DNA of 64,000 nucleotides, taken from contig CM066314.1 of the NCBI GenBank assembly GCA_033807775.1, positions 152,881,429 to 152,945,428 of the forward strand, given 5' to 3'. Below, piece after piece: positions 11,739 through 23,437 of the stretch. The stretch is from Saussurea involucrata (Eukaryota; Streptophyta; Magnoliopsida; Asterales; Asteraceae). The notes below the pieces were generated by a model, which did not search any database, was not told the DNA's origin, and saw nothing but the letters and a program-made list of their open reading frames with translations. The position numbers were made by a program, and so were the translations under genes. How positions within the stretch are numbered: position 1 is the stretch's first letter; each line of letters starts with the position of its first letter.

Positions 11739-12632
11739 CTGTTTAAAAAACAATAAGGTGTTGAGTGTGCATGGCGTGTGTAAGTCAAAAGCGTGTCTCG
11801 GGGCTTGTATTCTCGGATTTGGAGTATCGAGAGTCGATGACTATCCTAAACAAGTCACTACTCGGATCTAGACGAGTTCGAGGTGAGTGTGTGCTTTTAA
11901 TTGTGACACAGAGGACCAAATACCAAGTTAAAGCAATGTAACAGTAGTCCTAGAGTCTATTTGGACCGGATCCGGAATGCATACCGGAACCGCTTAGGAT
12001 CCGGAACCTGGATGGGACCGGATCTAGAACATACTCATACCAGTACTTGTTGTAATCCGGAATTAATATCAAACCGGATCCGGAACTTGATCATACCGGA
12101 ACTCCGCAAGATCCGGAACCAAGGCACACCGGAACTCCATACCGGAACTAATTAAAATTGAGAACATCGGGACTGGTTCCGGATCCCATGAATACCGGAA
12201 CTAAGAGGAACCGAAACACATTCCGGAACTATAGCATACCGGAATTAATAAGGATCCGGAATTGATATAAAACCGGAATACATTCCAGATCAAGCTAAAA
12301 CCGGAACACATACCGGAACTCATCTCTTTCGGAACCGATTCCGGATCTGATGAACACCATAACACATCCGGAACCCTAATCGGGACTCAGTCATTTTCAA
12401 CCTCAAAATCGAGTAATCTAAGATATGAGATAATGATCGAAAACACCGTACATACTCGATTTGAATCAAGATCGTTGTACTTTGGGTTGATTTGAGTTCG
12501 GTTACCAACTCAGAAGGGTTGAAGAACCCTAACAGTGTCGACACCATTGAATCGATCCAATCGGTCGATTTTGGTGTTGTTTGGATCAATCTCATGTAGT
12601 TAAATCTATTTAGTTGAGATTGGAGGACATAC
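11739..12632 (-). other. Apparent intron in the leader of the TE1 envelope-like ORF
   Basis: The donor reads CTTCCAG|GTATGTCC at 12632 and the acceptor TTTTTTAAACAG| at 11739. The ATG lies seven bases into the downstream exon (11731). Length 894 nt. It contains the ACCGGAA word cluster. Splice sites are close to plant consensus; splicing itself is inferred. Confidence 0.45.
11960..12375. repeat. CCGGA word cluster in the TE1 spacer
   Basis: About twenty copies of CCGGA/TCCGG, mostly as ACCGGAA or ATCCGGAA at irregular spacing. They are not a strict tandem array. The same words occur in the TE1 gag leader (20530-20770), so they are element-specific. Confidence 0.85.
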
Positions 12633-12768
12633 CTGGAAGAATGGATGAAGATCTGAATTCGGATTGAAGCAAAAACACACAGTGGAAGAGAATGTGAGAT
12701 GAAGTTGGGTCTGAGAGAGTTTGGCGCGAAGATCTTGAAATTATGAAGAACTCATTGAGAAAATCCGG

Positions 12769-12776
12769 TATTTATA
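12769..12776 (-). promoter_or_regulatory. TATA box before the TE1 envelope-like ORF
   Basis: TATAAATA on the minus strand, placed inside a near-perfect hairpin CCGGTATAAATACCGG (7-bp arms). It is followed by about 130 nt of CT-rich, plant-like 5' UTR and then a good splice donor at 12632. Context suggests a separate transcript for the extra ORF. Confidence 0.45.
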
Positions 12777-12950
12777 CCGGCCGATACCGGAAGTGAATCC
12801 GGTACCGGATGCCTTAACTCTCCCGGTTCCAACTTTGTCTCAACTTTTGGCATTTGGCGAATATTACCCCTGAAGTTTGAAAAACTTCTAATATTTTCCC
12901 TGAATTTAAAATTTACACTTTTAGCCCCTCAGGTTTTGAAAATTTTACTT

Positions 12951-13146
12951 CTCCCCCTCAACTTTTCGAAAACAACTCTCCCCTCAAGTTTTCAATAAAT
13001 GCACTGCTCCCCCTCAACTTTAAAAAAAATAAAGACCTGATTTTTTTATTTTTTTATTTTTTCATAAAAACTTAAACAAAAACATGAAAAATCTTCCCTT
13101 AAACATGATTAAGTGACATTGTCAACCTGACACTTCTCCCCCTCAA
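12951..13146 (-). other. Multiple polypurine tracts between TE1 pol and extra ORF
   Basis: Four minus-strand tracts of the GAGGGGGAG type start at plus positions 12951, 12978 (one G shorter), 13007 and 13136. Repeated polypurine tracts after pol are described for Sireviruses. They may prime additional plus-strand synthesis. Confidence 0.65.
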
Positions 13147-13454
13147 TTTCTAAAAAATTGCAACTCTAGCCTCACATAAACGAGTAACGTACCTTAGGGA
13201 CTTCGCATTAGAGGAAACACCTTGTAGTGCAAACGGTTAGTAGCATGGGGAATAAATGGAAAACCAAAGACTAGACGGCTAAAATTAAAGAAACATGGAA
13301 AAACCGAAAAACAAAAGAAACACTAAAACCGGAAATACAGAGAACATGTCACCGATGTGCTTGAAATACCTAAACCACGCCGCGAGACAAGTGTAACTGC
13401 TGAAGATACAGTTATCCCGTAGTGTAGGAAAGGTGTGACAAGTACATCCGTGAC

Positions 13455-16400
13455 TCAGACTTTCAGATTGAGCATACCCAACTTGGACACGAGTTCATTG
13501 AACCGTTTTTCGTCCAAATCCTTGGTAAACAGATCTGCTAGTTGGTTTTCTGTACTTACGAAGTAGAGTTCCACCGTACCTTTTTCCACGTGGTCTTTAA
13601 TGAAGTGGTAGCGCACGTCAATATGCTTTGTCTTCGTTTGCTGAACCGGATTGCTCGTGATGGCTATAGCACTTTTGGAGTCGCAGTAGATTAGGATGTT
13701 CGAGTAGTTGTACCCGTAGTCCTTTAATTGCGTCCGCATCCAGATCACTTGGGAACAGCAACTAGTTGCGGCCACGTACTCCGCTTCCGCCGTGGAGGTG
13801 GAGACACAAGTTTGCTTCTTGGAGGCCCAACTAACCAACTTGTCGCCCAGGAACTGGACGTGACCCGTTGTGCTCTTCCGGTCGAGCATACTTCACGCAT
13901 GATCAGCATCAGAAAACGCTGTAAGCTCGAAACCTGTGTCCTTGGGGTACCAAAGGCCAAGATTAGCAGTACCTTTTAAATAACGAAGAATACGCTTAAC
14001 TACTATCATATGTGACTCTTTAGGTTGAGATTGAAATCTAGCACACAAAAAGGTTGAAAACATTATATCCGACCTACTTGCCGTCAAATACATCAACGAA
14101 CCTATCATTCCTCTATAGGTAGTCGTATTCACGGCCTTTCCGTCAGGATCGGCGTGTAACTTCGTACCCGGTGACAGGAGTTTTCATGGGTGTACACTGT
14201 TCAATATTGAATTTCCGAAGAATATCCGCGATGTACTTTGATTGATTGATGAATATCCCGGTTGACAGTTGTTTAACTTGAAGATCGAGAAAGAAATTCA
14301 TCTGACCCATCATACTCATTTTAAAATGCTTTTTCATGAGGACTGAAAAGTTGTAACAGTATTGCGGGTTCGATGAGCCAAAAATAATGTCATCGACATA
14401 AACTTGAATTAAAAGTATATCCTCACCTTCCCTTTTGATGAAAAGGGTTGTGTCGATCTTACCTTTCGAGAAGCCAGAATTAGTGAGAAAAGTAGATAAT
14501 CTATCATACCAGGCTCTCGGTGCTTGCTTGAGTCCGTACAACGCTTTGTCAAGGCGATACACATGATTGGGGTGATCTGGATCTACGAAACCTTCCGGCT
14601 GGGAGACGTACACTTCCTCCTTGAGATCGCCATTTAGAAACGCCGTCTTCACGTCCATTTGAAAGACGGTGAAGTTTTTGTGAGCGCGTACGCGAGGAAC
14701 ATCCGAATGGCTTCGATTCGGACAGGTGCGAACGTCTCTTCGTAGTTGATCCCCTCTTGCTGTCGATACCCCTTAGCGACCAATCGAGCCTTGTTGCGAA
14801 CCACGATCCTGTTATCGTCCTTCTTATTCTTGTATATCCACTTCGTGCCGATGACGGTCCTGTGCTTCGGACGAGGGACCAGGCGCCATACTTTGAGGCT
14901 TTCAAATTCGTTCAGTTCCTCCTACATGGCCATTATCCAGTCCGGGTCGTGTAAGGCATCTTTAACCGTCGCTGGTTCAACGTTGCTAAGGAAGATGGAG
15001 AAGAGGTACTCATTTCCCGTAGCCGCCCGTTTTGGAGTATTACTCAGAAGTGCAGGGGCAGCTTCGTCTTCGTTCTCCGTCGTTGCTCTAATTTGAACCG
15101 GAGCAGATGGATCACCAATGATTTTCTTAGGTGGGTGCGCTCGAGTCCAATTCCGTGTGTGAGGTAGCGGGTCCGAAAGGGGTTCTGAATTATCAGCATC
15201 TATATAGGACCCTAAGGGTAAGTTCTGAACCGCTTCAAGAGATGGAACCGAATGTAAGCGTGCGGCGGCCACAGGTTGGGAAACAACAGCGGTTGACGAG
15301 GATGTGGCAGTTGCGTCAGTACTGTTGCTTGCTTCGGGGGAAGATGGAGTGGGTTGAACCACTGGGGATGGAGTCGCGGTCACCGTTACAGTACTTGATG
15401 ACGGCGTCGTCTCTATCACGGGTGAAGAGGGCGAGTCCTCCGATGATGTAGTGTTGGGGGTAGGTGGAGGACCAGAGATGTGAGTTGACACCACTACAGC
15501 TCCATCTGCATTCAAAGAAGCATCAAAAGATACAGGGGTAGATAGAAATCATTATAGAAATTTTCAAACAGTAGATCTAACTCAGATGGATGTGATTTCG
15601 ACGTATTGGACGACGAAGGATCTGTTGTCGTGTGCTTAGGTTCCGATCTAGAGTGATCAGAAGCCAGCACTCCAGTAAGCACGGGTTCTGAACTGTTACG
15701 TTCATAAGCCAAATCGACCAATTCGTCGAAGGTCACATTTATACTCTCAATGACAATCTTGGTCCTCTTGTTGTAGACTCGGTATGCTTTTGAAGAGGTT
15801 GAATAGCCGATGAAAATCCCTTCGTCCGCCTTCGGCTTGAGCTTGCCGAGATCATCCTTATCGTTCAGTACGAAGCACTTGCACCCGAACGAGTGAAAGT
15901 AGCTGATGTTGGGGGTGCATTTGTTGATGACCTCGTATGGCGTCTTGTTGAAGCGCTTGTGGACGATGGGCCTATTCTGTGTGTAGCACGTCGTCGCGAT
16001 AGCCTCGGCCCATAAGAACATCGGAAGGCCGTACTGAGTCAGCATTGTGCGTGCCGCTTCCACCAAAGTGCGGTTGCGTCGTTCCACCACGCCGTTCTGT
16101 TGAGGAGTCCGCGCTACCGAGAAGTTGTGTGAAATTCCAGCTGATGTGAGAAAATCACCGATGATGCGATTCTTCAACTCGGTTCCGTTATCCATGCGAA
16201 TCGCGATGACGGTCAGCTGCAGGTTGTTCTGAACTCCCTTCAGGTGGTTGACTATGACACCAGGAGTCTCGTCCTTTGAACGAAGGAAATTGACCCAGGT
16301 GTATCTCGAGTAGTCGTCCACCATCACCAACACGTACTTCTTATGGCTTATGCTTTGGACGCGCATCGGGCCACAGAGATCCATGTGGATCAGCTCTTGA

Positions 16401-16984
16401 GGTCTTGACGTGCTAGGAACCGACTTCGGCTTGTGCGACACCTTCTTCATCTTACCCATCTCGCATGCAGAGCAGAGATGTTCCTTTGCAAATTTGAGTT
16501 TTGGCATACCCTTGACGAGTCCACCCAGCACCAGCTTGTTGATGTCCTTGAAGTTCAAATGTGAGAGCCGTCGATGCCACAGCCAGTTCTGTTGAGTAGT
16601 GGCTTTGGAAAGAAGGCATACGGTTTTATCGGTCTTCACGGTGGCAAGATTGATGGTGTAGAGGTTCGTCCATCGACTACCGGCGAGGATCTCCGTTCCA
16701 TCGTCATCACGGATACTGCACCGCTTCGCCTTGAATCGGACTTCAAGATTCTTGTCACAAAACTGGCCGATGCTGAAGCGGTTGTGACCAAGGCTTTCGA
16801 CGTAGGACACACGCTTGATGGTGAGGTTGTCCTGAACTAGGTCGCCGTAGCCCATGATCGGGGCCACGTTATCATTGCCAAATCTTACATCACCACAGTA
16901 CTTCTCCTTGAAGTTGGTGAGTAGCTCCCGTTTACCACTCATGTGTTTGGAGCATCTGGAGTCTAAAAACCACACATGACCGGG
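13455..16984 (-). pseudogene. TE1 pol (PR-IN-RT-RH), broken
   Basis: PR and IN lie in one long frame down to 15512: protease active-site region reads FLDSRCSKHM, so the usual Asp-Ser-Gly is Asp-Ser-Arg and probably inactive; integrase has the His/Cys zinc site (WLWHRRLSH ... CSACEMG) and the acidic residues in HMDLCGP, RMDNGTE and NGVVERRN. A frameshift near 15515 and a TAG near 14922 separate the RT start. RT has YVDDIIFGS (in the 14658-14143 frame). RNase H has STAEAEYVAA and CDSKSAIA, ending at 13455. One in-frame stop (13890-13892) splits RH. Enzymes would make and insert the cDNA; this copy cannot make a full polyprotein. Confidence 0.85.
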
Positions 16985-17015
16985 CTGCAAAACAAAATTA
17001 AGGATGTTTAGGTAC
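16985..17015 (-). other. 31-nt GT...AG segment at the TE1 gag-pol junction
   Basis: Begins GTACCTAAACATCC and ends TTTTGTTTTGCAG. Upstream, gag reads to W at 17018-17016; without removal gag stops at 17000-16998 and pol is in another frame. Exact removal puts pol in frame with gag. The length is well below normal plant introns. Confidence 0.55.
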
Positions 17016-20000
17016 CCATCTGTAAATGGTTCCTTGGGTGTTAGGTGCAGCACCTTTGTTTGAGACCCGTTTAGATCTGGGTCTTTTCCTAGAGGACCTA
17101 CGAGAAGCATTGGAATTAAAAACATGATATGTACCAAACCAATCAGATGCATTGCTAGACACAATCAAATCATTCACTCCACATAAAGAACAACAAACTT
17201 ATTCACGCGAAAGTTCAATCAATTGCTGAACGTTATCAAGTTTAACTGGAAATTTAAAACCATGTTCAACAGAGTTATTTAAACCAAAACCATGATTGTT
17301 GTTATTTTTCCTAATAAGCGAAAAAGGAGTAAATGACTTGGTCTTCTCCGGTTGCAACTTAGACTTCTTCTTTACCCACTCTTTCCGGACTACTTTCCCC
17401 CGACCCGTTCTATCTGAAATTACATTTGAGTTATTGTCAGGGGAGCTTGAGTAAAACGGTTGTTGTTTCGAAGAGCTCTTACCGGTTTTAGGCCGTTTCT
17501 TGGACCGACGTTTAGATTTTGATTTTGAAATGGTTTCAGAAACGGTTTTAGAATTAGAACATTCACCCTTTTCAAAATTAACCGGTGTGGGCATTTTTTC
17601 TAAAAATTGAGTGTGACTAGCAAGCTTCGGTGTAAAATCAATTTTAGAAAATTCATTATCATGACAAGCAGAGGAATTCATAAACTCAGAAAACCTTTGT
17701 GCAGAATTAAGTGGTGTGTCGCCATCAGAGTCGGACGAGGAGTCATCCGCAAAGGGATTATCAAAAACTGGCAAAAGATTCTTTTGAATAGAATCGGGTT
17801 GAATCGCCTTACCTTTATCTTTGAAGCTCAAATTTGAATCAGTTGTGTCATCAGACACTCCTATAAAAGCTTTACACGAGGAACTATCCGAATAAATTGG
17901 AGCGAAGTCAAACGAGATTGTTTCAGGAGTGACATGCGTCATTGGAGAGATAAGTCGTCATTGGACAATTGAGAAGTCAACTTAGCAATCTCGGTTCGAT
18001 AAGTCGCCCTTTCTGATTCGGGTAATGTCTCGGGTTTGTTCTTTTTGAGCTTATCGATAGTAGCTAACAGTACAATCCTTCCGGTTTCATAAATGACCTT
18101 ATCCCTCGCAATCGATTCTTCAAGTTTTAAAATGATGTTTTCCAAAATCAGAAGTGGAACATAACGTTTGAACTTTGATTTATCGTTAGAATCTACATCT
18201 GGTGCCGGAACGGGAACTGGAGTTTCCACCGTTTTGGCGTGCGAACAGATGTCGAAGTAATCGTTGGAGAGATACGGAGTTTTGCTTTTTAAATATGACG
18301 CATTTAGCATTTCGTACACGAAAGGGACCTGTACATTTATGTTTTTCCTAGGCGGATCATCTTCCGATTTTGTGTTATTTTCAGTATTAGGATTACCAGT
18401 TTTAGGTTTAGCCTCTATTGGTGGTAGAGGTATACCTGTTTTTTTCTTTTAAAATCCTCTTTCTCCTTATCTTTCGGAGATGGCTTAGTCCACTGGATCT
18501 TGTATTCAGGATACTTCTTATCTAGGCCCATGAAATTGAATTCATAAAGGGTGGGAACCTTAGATAAGATTTTCTTTAGGTAACACGGATTATCATACCC
18601 AAGTCCCCATTGTGAGTTGTAATATTTGAACTCCTTTGGTTTGTTCAAGTGGATGGTTTGTTCAGATTGACCAAGTTTGTAAAGTTTGGATTCGAGATCC
18701 TTAAGCTTAGTGGTTAACAACTCATTCTCCTTTTGAACATTCTCTTGAATTACCATGCTCTTAGAATACTCCTCCTGAGACTTTTCTAACTTTTGTGTAT
18801 ATTCAAATATTTGAGTCTCAAGGATTTCAGCTCTCTTTGAAATGGCCGAGCATTCAGTTTGATAGTTTTCTATCACACATTTGTCCTCAGCCTTTTCAAT
18901 AGCTAGCTTGCCTATGGTATCGTATTTAATCTTAACCTCGGCTTCTAGCTTAGAGATTTGGGCGTCTTTGGTTTTAACCTTAAGTTTGAAGGCATCTAAG
19001 GTACGCACCATTACTTGCATCTGATTAATTAAGTCAGCATTGGAAGAACTACATACCTGGCACTCGCTTTTGTCTTTCTTCTCTCCGGAAGAGTCATCCT
19101 CAGAGTCGGATTCTTCAGGGTTGAGGCCAGTATAGCACATGTGAGCTTCCTCGTCGTTGTCTTCTTCATCAGTCTGTTAGAGCCAATGATCATCTTCCAC
19201 CAGCAGCGCTTTACCTTCTTTTTGCCTTGATAGAAGCATCTTGTTCTTGTAGTACTCAGCATTGTGTACTACAGGTTTCTGGCAATCTTTGACGAAGTGG
19301 TCGCGCCTTTCGCAGTTGTAGCATTTAACTGGTTCATCATCAGTTCGATCATCAGACTTTCCTTCAGATCGCTTCCCTTCATCGTTCCTCTTTCTTCCAT
19401 CATCAGACTTGCGCTTTCCTTCGTACTTGTCTCTATAATCCCGACGCTTTGTATTTGTGGAGTATCGCTGGTTGTTGTTGGTAGGCTTCTTGAAGAACTT
19501 CTTCCTAGCATACTCCCGGGACAGCAAGGCAACAACTTTCTTGATACTGTCGAGCTCGGGATCAGAATCACTTTCAGATTCTTCATCTTCGCGTTCAGAC
19601 TCACTTGGAGCTTCCTCTCTATACGAACTGCGTTGTGCTTGCTTTTCTTTCTTGTGAGACATGAGGGCAAGAGGATCTTCTTTCGTCTTTTCACTAGACT
19701 TTTGATCACCCATCAGCTCACGCACATCATCTTCGTCTTGGAGCAACATCTCGTAGAGCTCATGCAGCGGAACACTCTCTAATGATCGGTTGTGACGGAC
19801 GTGTAGAACAAATCCCTTCCATTCAGCTTGAAGGTTGTTGAGGAATTTGATGTTGCATTCGAGGTTCGACTTGAAGATGTTGTTCTTATGCAGGTCGTTG
19901 AGGAGTGTGCAGAAACGCTCGTAGGTTTCAGTGAGTGATTCCCCTCGTTTGGTGATCTTCAGCTGATTACCCTCACGACTTCCTTACATGATCTTCGCAA

Positions 20001-20337
20001 GCTGGTCCCACATACCTTTAGTTGTGTCCTTGTAACTGTCGATGCTGCATTAGATATTGTTGGGAAGACTGTATACAAGATAAGTCTTCGCCAGCTTATC
20101 TCCATCGACTTTCCTCTTTTCTTCAACCGTCGGCTTGTCGTATGGTTTGGGCACCTTATGCGCTGGAGGCCCGCCTTCTTGAGCTGGAACGTCCATCAGA
20201 GGTGGAATAGTCGGACCTTCGGTCAGTGATCGGAGAATCTCTTCATATAACGTGTCCCTCCTGACATTATACTCCCTGCGGTACAAGATCGGAGGCTTGA
20301 GTTCCGATCCGATAGCTAATGCGTCTTGAGCATTCAT
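16998..20337 (-). pseudogene. TE1 gag, broken
   Basis: The ATG at 20337 opens a UBN2-like capsid region of copia type. One CCHC zinc knuckle is present: CYNCERRDHFVKDC, near 19322-19281. A Glu/Lys-rich coiled-coil-like section follows (19000-18700). In-frame stops occur at 20052-20050, just after 20000, at 19179-19177 and at 17201-17199; frameshifts lie near 18440 and 17940. It ends WVPK..stop beside the 31-nt junction. The stops are mostly TAA/TGA, compatible with C-to-T decay of a methylated element. Gag would form the virus-like particle. Confidence 0.8.
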
Positions 20338-20529
20338 TGTGAGAACTTGTGTGATCGTAAGACGAGTGGTATGATTAAAAGGTAACGAGTGATCTAACGC
20401 ACAAACTAACGCAAATTCCTAAGGGAGTGGTAACCTAACGCAATTTCTATAACGGATCAGGAATAAACAGAAACGAACATTGGAAAAATAGAACCAAACA
20501 GAAACTGGAAAAAATAAATGTGCAGAGGT

Positions 20530-20775
20530 GAGATCCGGAATAGATGATCCAGAGTGCAAGATCCGGAATGCAAGTTCCGGAATTAAGAGATCCGGAGTCA
20601 AATAGGAGTGTAAGAATACTAAGTACCGGATCCGGAAGTGGATACCGGAAGTTGTAGGATCCGGAACCAAAATACAAATCCGATATTGAGACACCGGAAC
20701 CGGAAGAGGATCCGGTATTTTTGTGGATCCGGAATATAAAGAGGAACCGGAACTCAAGAACTGAGTTCCGTATTC
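20530..20775. repeat. CCGGA word cluster in the TE1 leader
   Basis: More than ten copies of TCCGGA/CCGGAA between the primer site and gag, matching the cluster in the TE1 spacer. TCCGGA is a palindrome, so neighbouring copies could pair in RNA. Confidence 0.85.
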
Positions 20776-21179
20776 AAACACTGGAAGACTAAAAACTTAC
20801 CTCGAAATCGAATCTGCACCACTTTTGACTTGGAAATTTTCTGCAATCACTTTAGAACAAAAACAAGCAAGTAGGGAAAGCAAAAACAACTGACCAAATC
20901 GATTTATCAAGCACTTTTGAAGCAAAAATTGAGTTTTTGTCAAGAACAGAGAGTATGAAACCCAGAAACCAAAAATCTCAAAATTGATGATTTTATGCTT
21001 AATCAAAACAGCCCAAAACTTGATATGATTTCATAAATACAACAGTGATGATATTTCAAGCCTCAATTTCAAGTTTTTACACTAAAATCAAAGCAAAGAA
21101 AAATATTTTTCAATGAAACGGTCGACTAAACATTGAATGATCAGAATAAGAATATTACCTTTGAATCAATCGTCCTTCT

Positions 21180-21191
21180 GCTCTGATACCA
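21180..21191 (-). other. TE1 primer binding site (initiator Met tRNA)
   Basis: Minus strand TGGTATCAGAGC, two bases inside the 5' LTR. This is the standard Ty1/copia site complementary to the 3' end of tRNA-iMet. Confidence 0.92.
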
Positions 21192-21193
21192 AT

Positions 21194-21442
21194 TGTGGAT
21201 CCCAGATTAACAATTCAATCACAATGAATCAACACAAATCAGTATATTCAGTCATAAATCTCACTTGTCATTCATGAACAGAAAGATATTGGCAGTAGCC
21301 GTACAATGGTAAACTGTGAAAACTAAACAATGATCATTAACCCTAAACAAAGGATTAGGCTAACTATTTATACCCAAAGGTATTTACAAGAATTGACAAT
21401 AATAGTCCCTATACTTCTATTCCACTAACATGAGACCTAACA
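21194..21442 (-). mobile_element. TE1 5' LTR
   Basis: 249 bp, TGTTAGGTCTCATG ... GGGATCCACA in element sense. TATA box TATAAATA lies at 21372-21365. Short LTR length is like that of TE2 (220 bp) and unlike TE3. Confidence 0.88.
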
Positions 21443-21459
21443 CAATCACAGAGGGTTAT

Positions 21460-21679
21460 TGTTATTGCCATTATTATCAAGTTGTATCAAGTTGAGGGGC
21501 TGATTCATACTTTCCTATTTACTTACTATAAATAGATTTTATCTTTGTATTTCCTATGGATGTCATTCCAAGTACCCTAATAGTATTCTCTCTAGATTGC
21601 ATTTGTACTTTGAGATTAATAGAGGGATGACATCACCATTGTTGATTTCATTGTGTTGATTATTTGTTCTAGGATCACA
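21460..21679 (+). mobile_element. TE2 5' LTR
   Basis: TGTTATTGCC ... AGGATCACA; TATA box TATAAATA at 21527-21534. Followed after two bases by the primer site. Confidence 0.92.
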
Positions 21680-21681
21680 AT

Positions 21682-21693
21682 TGGTATCAGAGC
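21682..21693 (+). other. TE2 primer binding site (initiator Met tRNA)
   Basis: TGGTATCAGAGC, the standard copia site. Confidence 0.92.
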
Positions 21694-21998
21694 AAGGCAA
21701 TCACTTCTGATTCAGATCTGTTTTCACGATTTTGAGTGTATTTTTGTGCTTATCAAGTATTTTACCATTTTTGATTGATTTTGATCATATGAGTGCTTCA
21801 AATGGATTAGAATTGATTTGGGATTGTTCATAGATATTATCTGAGTGAATTGATTCTGCAAACTCACAAGGATTCAATCCAGATTTGGTAGAATTAGCTA
21901 TTTTTGTGAAAAAGTTAAGAAACACTGTTTTGGGATCGAATTACCTGCTTCTGTTGGTTTTTGGATAAAACTTCAAGTATTAGAGTTGTTCAGAACCT

Positions 21999-22425
21999 TA
22001 TCGCGCACTACCCTACAAAATTTCATAAGATTTGGAGTTGTTTTGAGAGATTACTTGAGATCTGATCTGATATTCAACGTTATCGCACGATATTAGTTCA
22101 ATATTATCGCAAGTATCTTTGTTCAAGGTAATCGCAGGAATTTTATCGCGCCCTTGGTGTGCGATAAAATCTTTAAAGGGTTTTTATCGTGTCAGTGTCA
22201 TACGATAACCGTGAGTGAATAGTGTTTATCGCATCCATATCTTGCAATAACCCGTTGTGAACAGTAGTTATCGCATACTTCTAGTGCGATAATTTTGAGA
22301 TAAGATTGTTATCGTGTCAAGTTGTATACGACAATCTTTTATCGCGAGTGTGACATACGATATTTATGAGATAATATTTTATCGTGGACTTGGTGTGCGA
22401 TATAAGAGGTGTGCGACAAAACAGT
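21999..22425 (+). repeat. TE2 leader hairpin array (TTATCGC ... GCGATAA)
   Basis: Six or so hairpins in a row, each made from TTATCG[C/T] and its complement with loops of about 9-14 nt. The best is TTTTATCGC (22141-22149) with GCGATAAAA (22161-22169), a perfect 9-bp arm with an 11-nt loop. Others have 6-8-bp arms. They lie between the primer site and gag, where packaging or dimer signals are expected. No such array occurs elsewhere in the window. Confidence 0.85.
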
Positions 22426-22507
22426 GTTTGGGTGATATTTTGTTTTCTGATCAGAGGGTTGCTTATCGATCATCAACAAGTGCTCACACAATAACTACTA
22501 GGGACAT

Positions 22508-23437
22508 GCTAGTCATAGGTTCTAAGGATAAACCACCAGTCCTGTTTCCCAAATATTTTAAAATATGGAAGGATCGGTTCATGGACTATGTTGAGAGACA
22601 AGATAATGGATATTACATAGTAAAGTCCTTAAAGGAAGGTCCTATGGGTATAGTAAAAACAGCAGGTCTGGTTGGTGCAGATGGACAGCAAGGACCAGAG
22701 GTTGAAGTTCCACCTGATGCTTATGATGTAGAGCAAACAAAGAGATACAATGGAGATAGAGCAGCTAGATCTTTGGTTATGCAAGCATTAACTAATGACA
22801 TCTATCAGAAGGTTGACAGTAAGAATACTTCTGGAAGGGATATGTTTGAGGAGTTAGTTAAACTGTATCAAGGATCTTCTGTTGAAAACCAAATGAGGGT
22901 ATCTAATGCTATCAATAAGTAGGAGAATTTCAAACAAAAAGAAGGCGAGGCACTTGATCACACCTATGACAGATTCACTACTATACTGAATGAGCTGAAC
23001 AAACACAATATTGATAAGAAAGTAATAGAGAATAATGTGAAGTTTCTGAGTGTTCTCCAAGCAGAATGGAAGAAATATGCTCATCGGATGAAACAACATT
23101 CAAAGTTGAATGTGTTTGAGATGTTCAAACAAGATGAGGATGACGCGGATGATAAAAGAGAGAAGAAAAAGAAGAAAGAAAAGAAAGAGAAGAAAGAAGA
23201 TAAGAAAGAGAAAAAAGAAGAGGAAAAGGTTTATCCAATAGCTTTGATGTCTAGCAGGTCTGGAAAGCGTTCTTCAAGGAAAGAAAGAATGGGTTTTGAT
23301 GAAGAAAATGATGGGTTTGAAAGTGATGGTTTAGATAAAGTTGAGAGTCTAAAATAGGCTATGATCCTCTTGACAAAAGCTTTTCAGAAGCAGTTTGTTA
23401 AGAAGACGGGCTCCAACAATCAGAGGTATTCATCGGG
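22508..23437 (+). pseudogene. TE2 gag, first part
   Basis: Starts MLVIGSKDKPPVL, like the TE1 gag start. Copia UBN2-type capsid segment with DMFEELVKLYQGS. In-frame TAG codons near 22921 and 23355; a Lys-rich stretch (KKEKKEKKEDKKEKK) spans 23155-23225. The frame resumes after the solo LTR at 25308. Confidence 0.8.

Larger units (their letters stand above)
8126..21442 (-). mobile_element. TE1: decayed Sirevirus-like Ty1/copia element, 3' LTR missing
   Basis: Order on the minus strand: 5' LTR (21442-21194), tRNA-iMet primer site, leader, gag, pol (PR-IN-RT-RH), a 1.7-kb spacer, and an envelope-like extra ORF ending near 8180. PR-IN-RT-RH order makes it Ty1/copia; the extra 3' ORF and several polypurine tracts after pol are Sirevirus (SIRE/Maximus) traits. 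Reading frames are broken by in-frame stops and frameshifts. The 3' LTR and 3' end are absent. The intact 5' LTR lies 17 bp from the 5' LTR of TE2, so the two elements are head to head. Confidence 0.9.

Noticed and set aside
21999..22425. CRISPR-like array in the TE2 leader
   Set aside because: Repeats are inverted pairs of 6-9 bases with variable loops, not direct repeats with unique spacers, and the context is a plant retroelement.
22314..22507. TE2 gag starting at 22314
   Set aside because: This part of the frame lies in the hairpin array; similarity to TE1 gag begins only around 22508.
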